Positions 45,801 to 53,911 of a stretch of DNA of 64,000 nucleotides are shown one piece after another. Positions within the stretch are counted from its first letter, which is position 1. Every line of letters begins with the position of its first letter. Source of the DNA: Planctomycetota bacterium (GTDB lineage Bacteria; Planctomycetota; B15-G4; SIAN01). The stretch is from positions 1 to 64,000 of the forward strand of contig JANQQL010000025.1 of assembly GCA_028289345.1 (NCBI GenBank), written 5' to 3'. The notes beneath the pieces were generated by a model. The model did no database searches and was not told where the DNA came from. It worked only from the letters and a program-made list of their open reading frames with translations. Made by a program: the position numbers and the translations under genes.

Positions 45801-45926
45801 TCGGGCACTCCCTCAACTCTTCTTTCCGGGATCACCGTGTTCTTTCAGGCTTGGATCGTCGACCCGTTTGCTCCGTCCCAGCTCAGTGCCACCAATGGAA
45901 TCGCTGGGACGACCTGGTTCGAGTGA
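42813..45926 (+). CDS. Large secreted VCBS/FG-GAP repeat protein with a Planctomycetota C-terminal domain
   Basis: The product has 1037 residues from a TTG start with GGGAGAGA just upstream. The N-terminus is a signal sequence (about 1-30). Residues 225-620 contain many calcium-type FG-GAP/VCBS loops: FGDENGDGWIDMVA, FADYDNDGDQDLAT, WGDVDADGDIDMFLP, FADYDQDGDLDLYSN, FIDYDMDGDDDLFC, WDNDGDIDFTT and WGDWDKDGDLDAAI. The final 120 residues end FFQAWIVDPFAPSQLSATNG, the ending typical of exported proteins in this lineage. It is probably an adhesive or structural extracellular protein. A 920-codon frame on the opposite strand is a compositional shadow. Confidence 0.88.
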   Translation: MRTHRKRWNRFRWTVALGILASGDFPLHAGEWIGSGEVRVEVHAEGVLSTVPHEGVQTMDGPSVALHGAATEAFGIQYHPASGELVRMVGGEVAFRDSRPRVRPVSFEVEGDSCVSTVRAGDLQITTHVWVDLELSLVLVSAVLENQGSEILRDVFYSREWAVPGTQGWTFPDSDVPLAEVPSHVSRRVWMMDDMPPGRASGLTFCYEPPPSAPVGPFDLPLQEWTNATWPNGLDIGDTNGLTFGDENGDGWIDMVALESGEIWRNLGGVDWALVYDLDTILPPADRRYGAYFADYDNDGDQDLATAPRKRGLDECHHMLRNEGNTQFTDIALNPALMSEQPCGADGETICWGDVDADGDIDMFLPAYPWWAWQGPGNFFLENLGPTGPGGAYGFAERVDEVGLDNPQDSARPEGAQFADYDQDGDLDLYSNGTLYQNISEGSPRFQPLTEAASGIGLSTSKDEGASFIDYDMDGDDDLFCAYALEGVKIWESYGDGMFFEVEEGVVESPFTGLDLGLSSEDWDNDGDIDFTTREVFRRNMLMEEGQRRFRVATHDIQHYHIHSATPSWGDWDKDGDLDAAIGNWKDVGYFYENILYDEGTLEEAKRHLRVRVVRDSATVDEGLDNEFGATIEVKVHGEEGVRRKKFTASGSGYMNQNEYTRHFALPEDPFPGDPERDVVFDLVIDFPSDPAEGLWRVDRHVNPLLGSISLARLPDREITVYRSGRVRWGACDVSPTPPRSPLLRTTSPLAVPTASSPLIEPISISQPNTYCGIEFSTELAPGPIFLEELVLDGQLDDPEDCQGTSANVLLWDVTDAGSPILVRTFARTTSARNRRHFLPLALTLDAGRRYRMAAKVTSWRPSPIQPDQAGQAVQVGGAFLTPNPDPCDPAAVTNAFLAPNWVVLAIRYRAQTPGTWMTVGEGVAGATGVPQLRGSGVLRAGSTYSLEVVNGPASSPFWMFLGTDPRCAEFSDGVLIPEPMSVVPLNLDALGEWRTSGTPSTLLSGITVFFQAWIVDPFAPSQLSATNGIAGTTWFE

Positions 45927-46211
45927 GTTTTCTCAGAACGTCGCCTGCGCCTTCGCTTCTGGTCCCGTGCTTGGGTTGCAAGAGTTGACCTCGACGGTGA
46001 ACCGAAAGAACATCGGCGGCGTGCCCCCGGGTGGCGCTGCGAAAGGGAGACCGTTTCGTCCTCGTCGACCGGGAGCACCGCATTGAAATCGCCCGCGTTG
46101 TCGAGACACCTTGGCGCCTGGTGCGAGAGGCGGAGTTGGAACGCGTCTCCGACTCGAATCGAGCCTCTGATACACTGCCGATCAACAGCTCATTGGCGAA
46201 AAGGACCGGAC

Positions 46212-47096
46212 ATGAATGACAAGGTGCTGCGAGAGATTCTCGAGATTGACGACTGGCGGCATCCGTATCAGTTGCGAGACGGCCAGACCGTGAAGATGGC
46301 CAAGTCCTGGTTCACCGATTGGCACCAATGGCGGTTGGGCACGGTGCTCGAACAGCAAGAGGCGGCCCTCCCTGGCGGATTGACCGGTGCGAAGGTGTTG
46401 GACATCGCCTGCAATGACGGGTTCTACGGGTTCGACCTCTTGAAGCGGGGGGCCAGTAGCCTGGTTGGGCTTGAGGCGAGGGACGATGCTCTCCAGCGTG
46501 CGCGCCTCATCAAAGATCATTTCGAATTCCACCAGGCGGAGTTCGTCCAGGCCAATGTTCAAACCTATGACTTGAAGTCTCTGCCGGGTGCGCCGTTCGA
46601 CCTCGTGTTGTTCTACGGGATTCTGTACCACTTGAGCAACCCGGTAGAAACGTTGAAGGCGATTGCCGAAGTCACTGAGAAACAACTTTCGATCCAAACG
46701 TTTGTCACCGGTGACGAAGATCCAGTGCTGCGCTTGTGGACCGAGAACTTGGTCCTGCCCGGAGCAGGAATGCAGACGGTTGCATTGAACCCGTCCCAGT
46801 CGGCCGTGGCGTGGATGTTGGAGTACGCCGGGTTCGATTTGATCGTTCGAGTTTGTCCGCCTTACTTCTGGGCCAAAGATTGGAAGCCCCATGGCCCGCG
46901 ACGCCACTTTGCCTTCTTTCACGCGTTCAAGGGAGATGAAGGCGACTGCGCAGAGATTCGCAACAGGTTCGGCGTCACGAAGGTCTACGAACAGGAAGCA
47001 ACGCACACTCAAGTGATCGAGATCGATCACACCACGGAGCCGTTGATTCCGAACTTCGCGGGAGCGAGCCGAACGGCACAAAGCGGTGACCGCTGA
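46212..47096 (+). CDS. SAM-dependent methyltransferase (CmoB-like fold)
   Basis: The product has 294 residues. The ATG follows AAAAGGA by seven bases. Motif I, KVLDIACNDGFYGFDLLKRG, with ASSLVGLEARDDALQRARLI next, closely resembles the core of CmoB/DUF1698-type enzymes. FDLVLFYGILYHLSNPVETL is motif IV/post-motif. The N-terminal IEIDDWRHPYQLRDGQTV region is also CmoB-like, but the full tRNA-binding part of CmoB is missing. It may modify a small molecule, a sugar or a tRNA wobble base. It stands alone after the VCBS gene. Confidence 0.85.
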   Translation: MNDKVLREILEIDDWRHPYQLRDGQTVKMAKSWFTDWHQWRLGTVLEQQEAALPGGLTGAKVLDIACNDGFYGFDLLKRGASSLVGLEARDDALQRARLIKDHFEFHQAEFVQANVQTYDLKSLPGAPFDLVLFYGILYHLSNPVETLKAIAEVTEKQLSIQTFVTGDEDPVLRLWTENLVLPGAGMQTVALNPSQSAVAWMLEYAGFDLIVRVCPPYFWAKDWKPHGPRRHFAFFHAFKGDEGDCAEIRNRFGVTKVYEQEATHTQVIEIDHTTEPLIPNFAGASRTAQSGDR

Positions 47097-47314
47097 CAGC
47101 GGTGTCGCAACCGTTCCGTTCCATCGATCTGATGCCACAAGAGGCCAGGAACGACGACCGCTCCCGGCGAGCTCGCGCCTTTGCGCGACTCCAAGGCTCC
47201 GTCCGAATCACGAGACGGACAACGCGAGGTCCCAAGGCTTCGTCGTGGATCATTCACGAAGGACGTCCCGAATGATCAAGGGTGCGAGTGTCTGGGTGAA
47301 CGAGGCTCTCGTGC

Positions 47315-47821
47315 TCACCGATCCGTGGCTGCACCGGTGAACCCTCTTTCCGAGAGCCACTCTTTGATGCGTTCCCAGAATCCGGGTGCGTAACGAGCAG
47401 GTTTCCCGTCGCTTCTCACCACAAACGTGTGGTCGATGTTGGGCAGTACGACGACCGTAGCGTCGGGGTGATTTGCCCAGGTCTTGTCGAGAACGGCGAT
47501 GCTTGCCGCCGTGTCAACATTGACGTCCGTTTCGCCCAAAAACCACAGCACCGGTTGGAGAAGAGTGGACAGATACCGCTCGGGATCGTGAACGGCATGG
47601 CGAGCCCGGAACTCCCAGGATGGACGCCAACTTTCGAACATGGTGCCGCTCGAGTTCCACACGTCCATCCAGCCTTCTTCGTGGATCGGCTGTAGGTTGT
47701 CGAGCATGGTGTCGAAGGACTGCTGATGACGGGCCGAATCCGTGAGGATCTTGGCCATTCGATTCCACGCGGCCAGTTCGTCTGCTTGCTTCCCTCGGCT
47801 CACTCCAATCTGGTGAAGTGT
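47315..47821 (-). pseudogene. C-terminal fragment of an alpha/beta hydrolase
   Basis: The frame reads TLHQIGVSRGKQADELAAWN then MDVWNSSGTMFESWRPSWEF, QPVLWFLGETDVNVDTAASI and VVVLPNIDHTFVVRSDGK, ending GFWERIKEWLSERGF. The LGETDxxVD segment supplies the catalytic Asp region and DHTF the catalytic His of alpha/beta hydrolases (dienelactone hydrolase or S9-like). The HG oxyanion and GxSxG nucleophile elbow are missing. Upstream, the frame closes within about 20 codons, and the sequence becomes a different gene. A GTG at 47803 could start a 162-residue protein, but it would be catalytically dead. Confidence 0.65.
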
Positions 47822-48199
47822 CTCCCTTCATCGTCATCAAACTGCCGGTCGCGCCAATGGATGTTCGGCAGTACTTCTTTTCCGAGGTGTTGTCGTAGAC
47901 CCACGCGACGGCGGTGGGAGCGTTGTCCGTGGACAGATCGATGACTTCGATCACCCGACAGGGAATCAGGAACCGACGCCGGGTTCGCATTTGGCTGCGG
48001 CCCACCACGTTCCCGCGCGAGTCCTGGCGTTCGGAAGTCGAGGTCCATTCCCCCACTTCGTACTCGAGGCGTTTCCTAGCTTCTTCCGGGAGAGGGGGTG
48101 CGCGCAGAGGGTGGCCGAGCCGAGGGTCGAGGTCACCCATGTGAGAAGCAGACCGCGCACGAGTAGATTTCGAACGAAGCGACTGGGCAAGTGGATCAT
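47805..48199 (-). pseudogene. Broken N-terminal part of an exported DUF1579-like protein
   Basis: An ATG at 48199 with AAAGGGAG upstream opens a signal peptide (MIHLPSRFVRNLLVRGLLLT, then WVTSTLGSATLCAHP). At about 48093 the protein-like sequence moves one frame to LPEEARKRLEYEVGEWTSTS, ERQDSRGNVVGRSQ, CRVIEVIDLSTDNAP and VAWVYDNTSEKKY, a lipocalin-like pattern seen in DUF1579-type proteins (LxGxWxxxxxxxDxxGNVxGxS). Similarity ends at MTMKGDTSPDW, where the hydrolase fragment begins in another frame. One frameshift plus a truncation make it non-functional. Confidence 0.6.
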
Positions 48200-48430
48200 G
48201 GCACTCCCTTTCTGGTCTCGGCACGGGAAGAGCGGGGATGAGCGAAGGGAGTATTCGCCGGGGCCGGGCATCGAGCCATCATCGCGGTCGCAAGAGATCC
48301 TCAATTGTTCCGCAATGGGAGCCACGCCCCCGGGGAAACGATGATTCCGAACACGCGTTCTCCTGGGACAGATCCCGCTTTTCTCCGAATCCTCGTAACG
48401 TTTGGGATCTGGGAACGAGGTCTTGGAACC

Positions 48431-51400
48431 ATGAAAAGCGACGAGGACCGGCTGTTCGAACAGTGGTGCCGGCACGCGGATCTCCGCGCGCTGGGAACGT
48501 TCTTTGATCTCGTGGCGCCTCGGCTGGAGCGCCTGGGCCTTCGGCTGGTGGGGGATGCTGCCGAGGCCGAGGACTTGGTCCAGGCCACCTTCCTTGCGGC
48601 CATTGAGCAACGTTCCGGCTTGGATCCAAAGCGGCCGGCGTGGCCGTGGCTAAGCCGTGTCTTGGCCAACAAGGCGACGGACTGGAAACGTCGCACGGCG
48701 CGGACCTTGGACCCTTCTCGACTCGATGCTCCGTTGGACGAGGATCCCTCTCGGCCGGTGGAGCGTCGTGAGTTTGCCGATGAGGTCGAGCAAGCCGTCG
48801 CCCGCTTGGAAGAGCCCTATCGACAAGTGGTTCTGCTCCGACTGCGCCATGGCTTGTCCATGGTGGAGATTGCGGACGTGCTGAACCGGAGTCCGGGAAC
48901 CGTCCGTGTCCAGCTTCATCGGGCGGCTCAGAAACTGCGCCCGTGGCTTTCCAAGTCATCGCATTCGGTTTTCCTGCTGATTCATGGTCCGACACGCGGG
49001 CTGACCGCGATCAAGAGCCTCGTGCTGAGCGAGGCGGGCGCGGCTGGTGCCGTCGTGTCGGGGGGCTGGGTGCTCGGAGCTTGGGCCGTGAATCAGAAGA
49101 TTGCTTGGACGGCAGGGTTGGTCGTGGCAGCGCTGGCGATCACGACGTGGCAAGTTGCCCCCTGGCCGAGATCGGAAGGGATCCTGTCGCAGACGAAGGA
49201 TCCATCCGTGGCTGCTCCCGCAATTCGCGAGGCGTCACCCTTCGAAGAGCTGGTCGCGAAGGAGCCATTGACGAACGCGGAGGAGTCGTTGGTGGAGGTC
49301 GTTCGGCAAGAGACTGTTTCAGCTCCAGAATCTGTCGAAGTGACCCTGGCTGGCAGAGTTCTCGATGCCACGAGTCAACGAGCGATGGCAAACGTTGAAG
49401 TTGCCTTGTACCGACCCCGTCGAGTGCCTCTCGAACAGTTGCACGACGATCACCCCGAACTCTACAAGGTGAATGCTCACGGGCGTTTGGTACCTCGTTT
49501 TCTTGCCGATTGGCCAAGAGTGGATCGTTCGGGGGAAGGGGAACGAAGTGCAGAGACTGTGTCCGCATTCGATTACCCGGACGAAGAGCAGGATCCCTGG
49601 GCGACGACCCACACCAAGACCGACGGCTCGTTCACCTTCCCGCGACCGGAGACAACCTTCTTGCTGGTCGCGAAACGACCGGGATATGGCAAGCGCGTTC
49701 GAATCATCTCTCCGAACCAGAATGAGTGCCAAGTCGGGCTGTACCCCGTGAAACGCTTGGTCGGTCAAGTGAAGACTCGTCAAGGTGAGCCGCCCGAGCG
49801 GCCTCTTCAACTGGTGTTTCATTCGAGCAAGGTGACTGCGGACCACGGTCGGCTTCCTCACTCCCGATCTTCGTCTGCGCTTGGCTCAAACTCCCTCACG
49901 CCGCATCTGCACGAAGGTTCCGGAGACTTGCTCGCGCGCTACTCGGCGAGTCTGGAATCCCTCGGGGCTTGGGCAGTGACGACCGATGCAGATGGCCGAT
50001 TCGAAGTGGATGTCGCAGCCCATCAGGTCACGGTGAACATCGTCACTCCTGGTTGGCGGATTGCCGAACCGGTGGGGCGTCATGAGGTCGAGGAGCCTCT
50101 CGATCTCACCATTGTGGGAGTTCCTGTCTTTCACTTCTACGATGCTGAGAACCAGAAGCCCGTCGAGCGCGTCACGCTGCTGGGCCGGGAACAAGGTCTC
50201 GGCAGCGTGCGTTGGGGTGGAGAGTTTCCGGCGCCCGATGGCTTTCTTTGTCTGTACGACGACTCCATGGTCAGCCCCCTCTATCGCCAGGAAGCGGGGA
50301 AGATGGTGAAGATGGAGGGGGATCGACAACGTCCGAGCTCCTTCGCCGCTTGGGCAGATGGGTATCAGGCAAGCCACTTCCTACTTTCCGATTGGAGTGC
50401 AACCGGAGTCGTCGAGGTGCCAATGACGGCCGGTTCTATCGAAGAACTGCACGGAACCATCCTCCGCGAGGGAGAGCCGGCTGCCACCGCTCAGGTCGCC
50501 TTGCTGGCGCACAGTTTCTTGCAATGGTCTTCTCACGAGGGGTTCGTGCTCGACGATGCGAGCGCGGACTCGACGGGAGAGTTCCGCTTGCGAGCTCCTT
50601 CCGGGCTTCATCTCTTGCGAGTTCGTGACGAGTTCACCACCTACTTCCAGCCAGTGCAGTTGCCACAAGAGGAACCCACGGTGATTGATTTGGCCTTCCT
50701 GGGGCGAATCGAAGTCGAGCTCACCGATGACCAGGGCGGGGTCAATCCAGACCATTTCGTGCGTCTTCAATCCGCGGATGGTCGATTCGAGGAAACCCTG
50801 ACGAACTCGGAAGGCGTGGCAGTTTTCGGCTCTCTCAGTCCCGCGCGCTACGAGATTCACGTGCCACTCATCAATAAGCAGACCTTCCGTGGACGCCAGG
50901 AGACTCGGGAGATTGAACTTTCGCGGGGAGAGCGAAGACGCATTGCCATGGCCGGGGGAGGGACGAGGCCGATCCATGGGAGCATCTCGGTGTCGGGGGT
51001 GGCGGACTACACCGGTTGGCAGGCCCGACTTTCCAATACCGGCGCCTGGGTTGATGTCGATACCGAGGGACAGCTGCCCATGGACCTGAGAACCGAGGCT
51101 CGATCGCTGGAAGTGGAAGCCCCCGGAGGCCGACGCTGGAGCCTGTGGTTTCCGCCAGAGGTGAAAGACGGGCATGTGTTCCAGCTTGACTCCGGGGACG
51201 GTTCCTACTCAGGGGTGCTGTTGGATGTCGCTGGCAGTCCTCTTCCAGGAAAGCGGCTGTTCGTCACCCCGTGGAAGACGGTCACTCCCTTTGCGTCGAC
51301 GGTGACCGACGCCAATGGCGAGTTCTCCGTCGAAGGCCTGGCTCCCATTCTCCATCACTTTCATGTGGTGGATGAGGACGACGAGGTCTTTCGAGGCAAC

Positions 51401-51790
51401 TCGACCGAACGAATGTTCCGCCCCACTCATCCTGCCTCGGAACACCCGGAAGTCGTTGTTCGACTTCCCGGAGCGATCGATTCGACTCTGGTGACCGGAA
51501 CTGTCATCCGTCAGGCCACCGGGGAACCACTGGCTGACGCGACCATCACCCTTCGCAGCGACCTGGAAGTGGACGGCGGAGTCTGGTGGATCGACCGCAC
51601 GTCCAATCCCATCACCCGGACCAACGGCAACGGCGCCTTTCAGATTCGCCGTCCGATTGCGTCCCTGCACATCGCGGTGTGGGATCAGCTTGGAACCAAG
51701 GAACCGCTTCTCGAACACACGCTGAACGAAAGCGAAGTTCGGGAGGGACGCGCGGTTCGACTGATGGTGCCAGAAGCCTCCGCGGAGTGA
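48431..51790 (+). CDS. Giant ECF sigma factor fused to a membrane anchor and a large C-terminal region (fusion 3)
   Basis: The product has 1119 residues. Region 2 (about 22-85) contains RLVGDAAEAEDLVQATFLAA and WPWLSRVLANKATDWKRRTA. Region 4 (about 120-172) contains LEEPYRQVVLLRLRHGLSMV, EIADVLNRSPGTVRVQLHRA. A hydrophobic Gly/Ala-rich stretch (193-218) precedes a membrane helix (about 224-242). The tail of about 870 residues has carboxypeptidase-regulatory-like units at both ends (VTLAGRVLDATSQRAMANVE; VTGTVIRQATGEPLADATIT). The ATG at 48431 was chosen because upstream codons match nothing. It is divergent from the broken genes at 47.8 kb. No anti-sigma gene is near. Confidence 0.9.
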   Translation: MKSDEDRLFEQWCRHADLRALGTFFDLVAPRLERLGLRLVGDAAEAEDLVQATFLAAIEQRSGLDPKRPAWPWLSRVLANKATDWKRRTARTLDPSRLDAPLDEDPSRPVERREFADEVEQAVARLEEPYRQVVLLRLRHGLSMVEIADVLNRSPGTVRVQLHRAAQKLRPWLSKSSHSVFLLIHGPTRGLTAIKSLVLSEAGAAGAVVSGGWVLGAWAVNQKIAWTAGLVVAALAITTWQVAPWPRSEGILSQTKDPSVAAPAIREASPFEELVAKEPLTNAEESLVEVVRQETVSAPESVEVTLAGRVLDATSQRAMANVEVALYRPRRVPLEQLHDDHPELYKVNAHGRLVPRFLADWPRVDRSGEGERSAETVSAFDYPDEEQDPWATTHTKTDGSFTFPRPETTFLLVAKRPGYGKRVRIISPNQNECQVGLYPVKRLVGQVKTRQGEPPERPLQLVFHSSKVTADHGRLPHSRSSSALGSNSLTPHLHEGSGDLLARYSASLESLGAWAVTTDADGRFEVDVAAHQVTVNIVTPGWRIAEPVGRHEVEEPLDLTIVGVPVFHFYDAENQKPVERVTLLGREQGLGSVRWGGEFPAPDGFLCLYDDSMVSPLYRQEAGKMVKMEGDRQRPSSFAAWADGYQASHFLLSDWSATGVVEVPMTAGSIEELHGTILREGEPAATAQVALLAHSFLQWSSHEGFVLDDASADSTGEFRLRAPSGLHLLRVRDEFTTYFQPVQLPQEEPTVIDLAFLGRIEVELTDDQGGVNPDHFVRLQSADGRFEETLTNSEGVAVFGSLSPARYEIHVPLINKQTFRGRQETREIELSRGERRRIAMAGGGTRPIHGSISVSGVADYTGWQARLSNTGAWVDVDTEGQLPMDLRTEARSLEVEAPGGRRWSLWFPPEVKDGHVFQLDSGDGSYSGVLLDVAGSPLPGKRLFVTPWKTVTPFASTVTDANGEFSVEGLAPILHHFHVVDEDDEVFRGNSTERMFRPTHPASEHPEVVVRLPGAIDSTLVTGTVIRQATGEPLADATITLRSDLEVDGGVWWIDRTSNPITRTNGNGAFQIRRPIASLHIAVWDQLGTKEPLLEHTLNESEVREGRAVRLMVPEASAE

Positions 51791-51839
51791 AGTTCGCCAC
51801 GGGAGTCCTTGTCCCGTCCGTGAGTCGCGCATCCTCGAC

Positions 51840-52859
51840 TCAGCGTTCCTCGGAAATCTTGGGCACACGAGTGACCCGCACCAAGACCATGACCTCTCGT
51901 TGGCTCGAAGAGTCGGTCGAAGACATGATCAGCGTCTCGGAAGGTCGGATTTCGAAGCGACCTTCGAGCTGGACGTTGAGGATTTCTGGGGTTTGGATGG
52001 TGACCCTGTGTCCGCCGGCTCCGATGGTGGTTTCGAGAGTGGGGATCGGCCTGGTGACCGTGGAGTAGTGGAGGTGAGCATCGATCGAGAGATGCCCGCC
52101 CGGGAGTGGGACGCAACGAAGCTTCAGTTTGACTCCGTCCTCCGCGATTCCGATGACCGGGTCTGCGATTTCGACATCTTGTCCAGGAAAAGTCTGGAGT
52201 TGATAGTCCTGCACATAGGGAAGTTGCTCGACCGCCATCAGCTCGGCTCTCTCGAAGGGATAAACGATGAGCCGGGGCGCGGTGATGTGGAGAGGGCCGA
52301 GTTCCCTGAGTTTTCGTAAGAGGTCTTCCGCTTCGACCTCGTTGACGATTTGTCCACTTCGCTCTTGGCCCAACTTCGAAAGTTGACCTGGTTCGAGAAG
52401 ATGGATGTGCGCTTCGATATCAATCATCCCTTCAACGGTGGAGACATCGTTCAGATAGGTCTCCAGCCAAGCATGCTGTTCAGGGCTTGCGATCACCGCG
52501 AGTGCTCCTCCCGGGAGGGGTTCGATGCGTTGCCCTTCTTCGAACGCAGGCTGCATGATGTCCTGAATCGCCCGAGACACACATTCGGCGGTGGTGCGGG
52601 ATCGGTCGCGCAGCAGCTGGAGCTGATCGAGTTGGTCGTGTTCGTAAGAGCCGGCGAGCACTGTTCCCCAACTTTTCGTTTCGTCCAGGAGGCGGGCGAA
52701 CTCATCGTCACCAGTCAGTGAACGAATGTCGTGGAGCCTCAGCTCCGCGTTCACGGGAACCGAAGTCGCCACTTGGCGTTGTGCTTCGATGGGGGATCGG
52801 CGTTCCTCCTGCCAAGTCGCCATGCATGTGATGAGCAATGCGAGCGAGTGAATCATCAT
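51840..52859 (-). CDS. Secretin-like exported protein of a sigma/anti-sigma operon
   Basis: The product has 339 residues. A short signal sequence (MMIHSLALLITCMATW) leads to a domain (about 150-330) reminiscent of the secretin (GspD/PilQ) beta region: VEGMIDIEAHIHLLEPGQLS, LRELGPLHITAPRLIVYP, VQDYQLQTFPGQDVEIADPV, EDGVKLKLRCVPLPGGHLSI and a terminal LIMSSTDSSSQREVMVLVRV. It lacks the N0/N1 domains and the length of a true secretin. It probably forms or binds an envelope ring or acts as a sensor. The start overlaps the anti-sigma stop (ATGA). AAGGAG lies close upstream, and the second of two adjacent ATGs is an alternative start. Confidence 0.6.
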   Translation of the reverse strand: MMIHSLALLITCMATWQEERRSPIEAQRQVATSVPVNAELRLHDIRSLTGDDEFARLLDETKSWGTVLAGSYEHDQLDQLQLLRDRSRTTAECVSRAIQDIMQPAFEEGQRIEPLPGGALAVIASPEQHAWLETYLNDVSTVEGMIDIEAHIHLLEPGQLSKLGQERSGQIVNEVEAEDLLRKLRELGPLHITAPRLIVYPFERAELMAVEQLPYVQDYQLQTFPGQDVEIADPVIGIAEDGVKLKLRCVPLPGGHLSIDAHLHYSTVTRPIPTLETTIGAGGHRVTIQTPEILNVQLEGRFEIRPSETLIMSSTDSSSQREVMVLVRVTRVPKISEER

Positions 52860-53278
52860 CGGACTCCTTCAAGGTTCCAGGTCAGGATGTTTCTGGGAGA
52901 GAGATCTCGGGGGCGCGCGGGGGAGCGTGGGGGAGTGGTCGTGGAGATGGAAAGCCGGACCGAAAGCTCACGGTCTTGTCTTGGGGGCCGCGGCATCTCG
53001 GCATTCGATGCCACAGGAATCAAACCGTCGTTCCCTGTTTGAAAGACAGGGAGGCAAAGGACGAGGAAGGCCGCTGCCGCCAAGAGAGCGGGCCATGGGG
53101 TTCGAGCGCGCGGCAAGGGTGCCGGGGTCGGCAACACTGGCAAGCGCTGCAGGAGCCTCCGCACCGCGGACTCCGTTTCGGGGTCGCGAGCCAGGGCCGC
53201 GGCCAGTTCCTCGTCCTCGAACGGATTGCGCCGTGCGTCCAGCTCTGCATTGACTCGGTCCCATAGCTTTTCGTCCAT
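52856..53278 (-). CDS. Single-pass membrane protein, probable anti-sigma factor
   Basis: The product has 140 residues. The cytosolic N-terminus (MDEKLWDRVNAELDARRNPF) is helical and charged. One membrane helix near 65-83 (PALLAAAAFLVLCLPVF) is followed by an extracytoplasmic Pro/Arg-rich tail. This small N-in, one-helix layout directly behind an ECF sigma gene is the usual form of a planctomycetal anti-sigma factor. There is no zinc-binding HxxxCxxC motif, so it would be a non-ZAS type. The ATG shares one base with the sigma TGA, and the stop overlaps the secretin-like gene start, so all three genes are translationally coupled. Confidence 0.72.
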   Translation of the reverse strand: MDEKLWDRVNAELDARRNPFEDEELAAALARDPETESAVRRLLQRLPVLPTPAPLPRARTPWPALLAAAAFLVLCLPVFQTGNDGLIPVASNAEMPRPPRQDRELSVRLSISTTTPPRSPARPRDLSPRNILTWNLEGVR

Positions 53279-53790
53279 CACGTCACCCGCTCGTCATCCA
53301 GGCCCGCCAGCCGGCGACGTGCCCTCCAAAGATGAGATTTCACCGTTCCTTCGGGCAGGCCGAGTTCTGCGGCGATTGCACGGACGGACTGTCCGAGTTG
53401 GTGAAATCGTTGCAGTACTTCGCACTCTCGTGGGGGGAGTTGCTTGAGCAAACGCTCGACCTCTTCACGGGTTTCAAGCGTCGCCGTCTCTTCGGGAGCC
53501 GGGGGTTCCAGCTCTGCCGAAAGAGAGGGGCGTCGCATGGCGCCACTTCGGAGGTCGAGGAGTGCTCGGTCCGCCACGCGTCGTAGCCAAGGCCACAGCG
53601 CGCGACTTGGATCGAAGCTCTCTCGGTACGAGAGTGCTCTCGCCACCACTTCTTGAGCCACGTCATCCAGTTCGGCACGAGGGACTCGCGGTCGACTAGC
53701 TCCCAAGTGGGCGCGCAGTCGTGGCAAGAGGTCCAAGAGCCGATCTTCCAAGGGGTCTGGCGTGTCCTGGGTGGCGATGCCGTCGTTCAT
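53278..53790 (-). CDS. ECF-family RNA polymerase sigma factor
   Basis: The product has 170 residues. Region 2 contains RAELDDVAQEVVARALSYRE and SRALWPWLRRVADRALLDLR. Region 4 contains LPPRECEVLQRFHQLGQSVR and AIAAELGLPEGTVKSHLWRA then RRRLAGL. The gene heads a three-gene coupled operon with a probable anti-sigma factor and a secretin-like exported protein, so it most likely responds to an envelope signal. In contrast to the three fusions elsewhere in the window, it is of normal ECF size with its regulator in trans. Confidence 0.94.
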   Translation of the reverse strand: MNDGIATQDTPDPLEDRLLDLLPRLRAHLGASRPRVPRAELDDVAQEVVARALSYRESFDPSRALWPWLRRVADRALLDLRSGAMRRPSLSAELEPPAPEETATLETREEVERLLKQLPPRECEVLQRFHQLGQSVRAIAAELGLPEGTVKSHLWRARRRLAGLDDERVT

Positions 53791-53911
53791 TCCAAGGGAC
53801 CCCTACCGAAGGGAGGCCCGCGGGGTTGCAAAAAGTCGAAATCTGGGAGGACCATTGCGGGGCCCCGATCCCTTTCTTGACACCACATCGGTGGCGAGCG
53901 GGGACTCGTCC

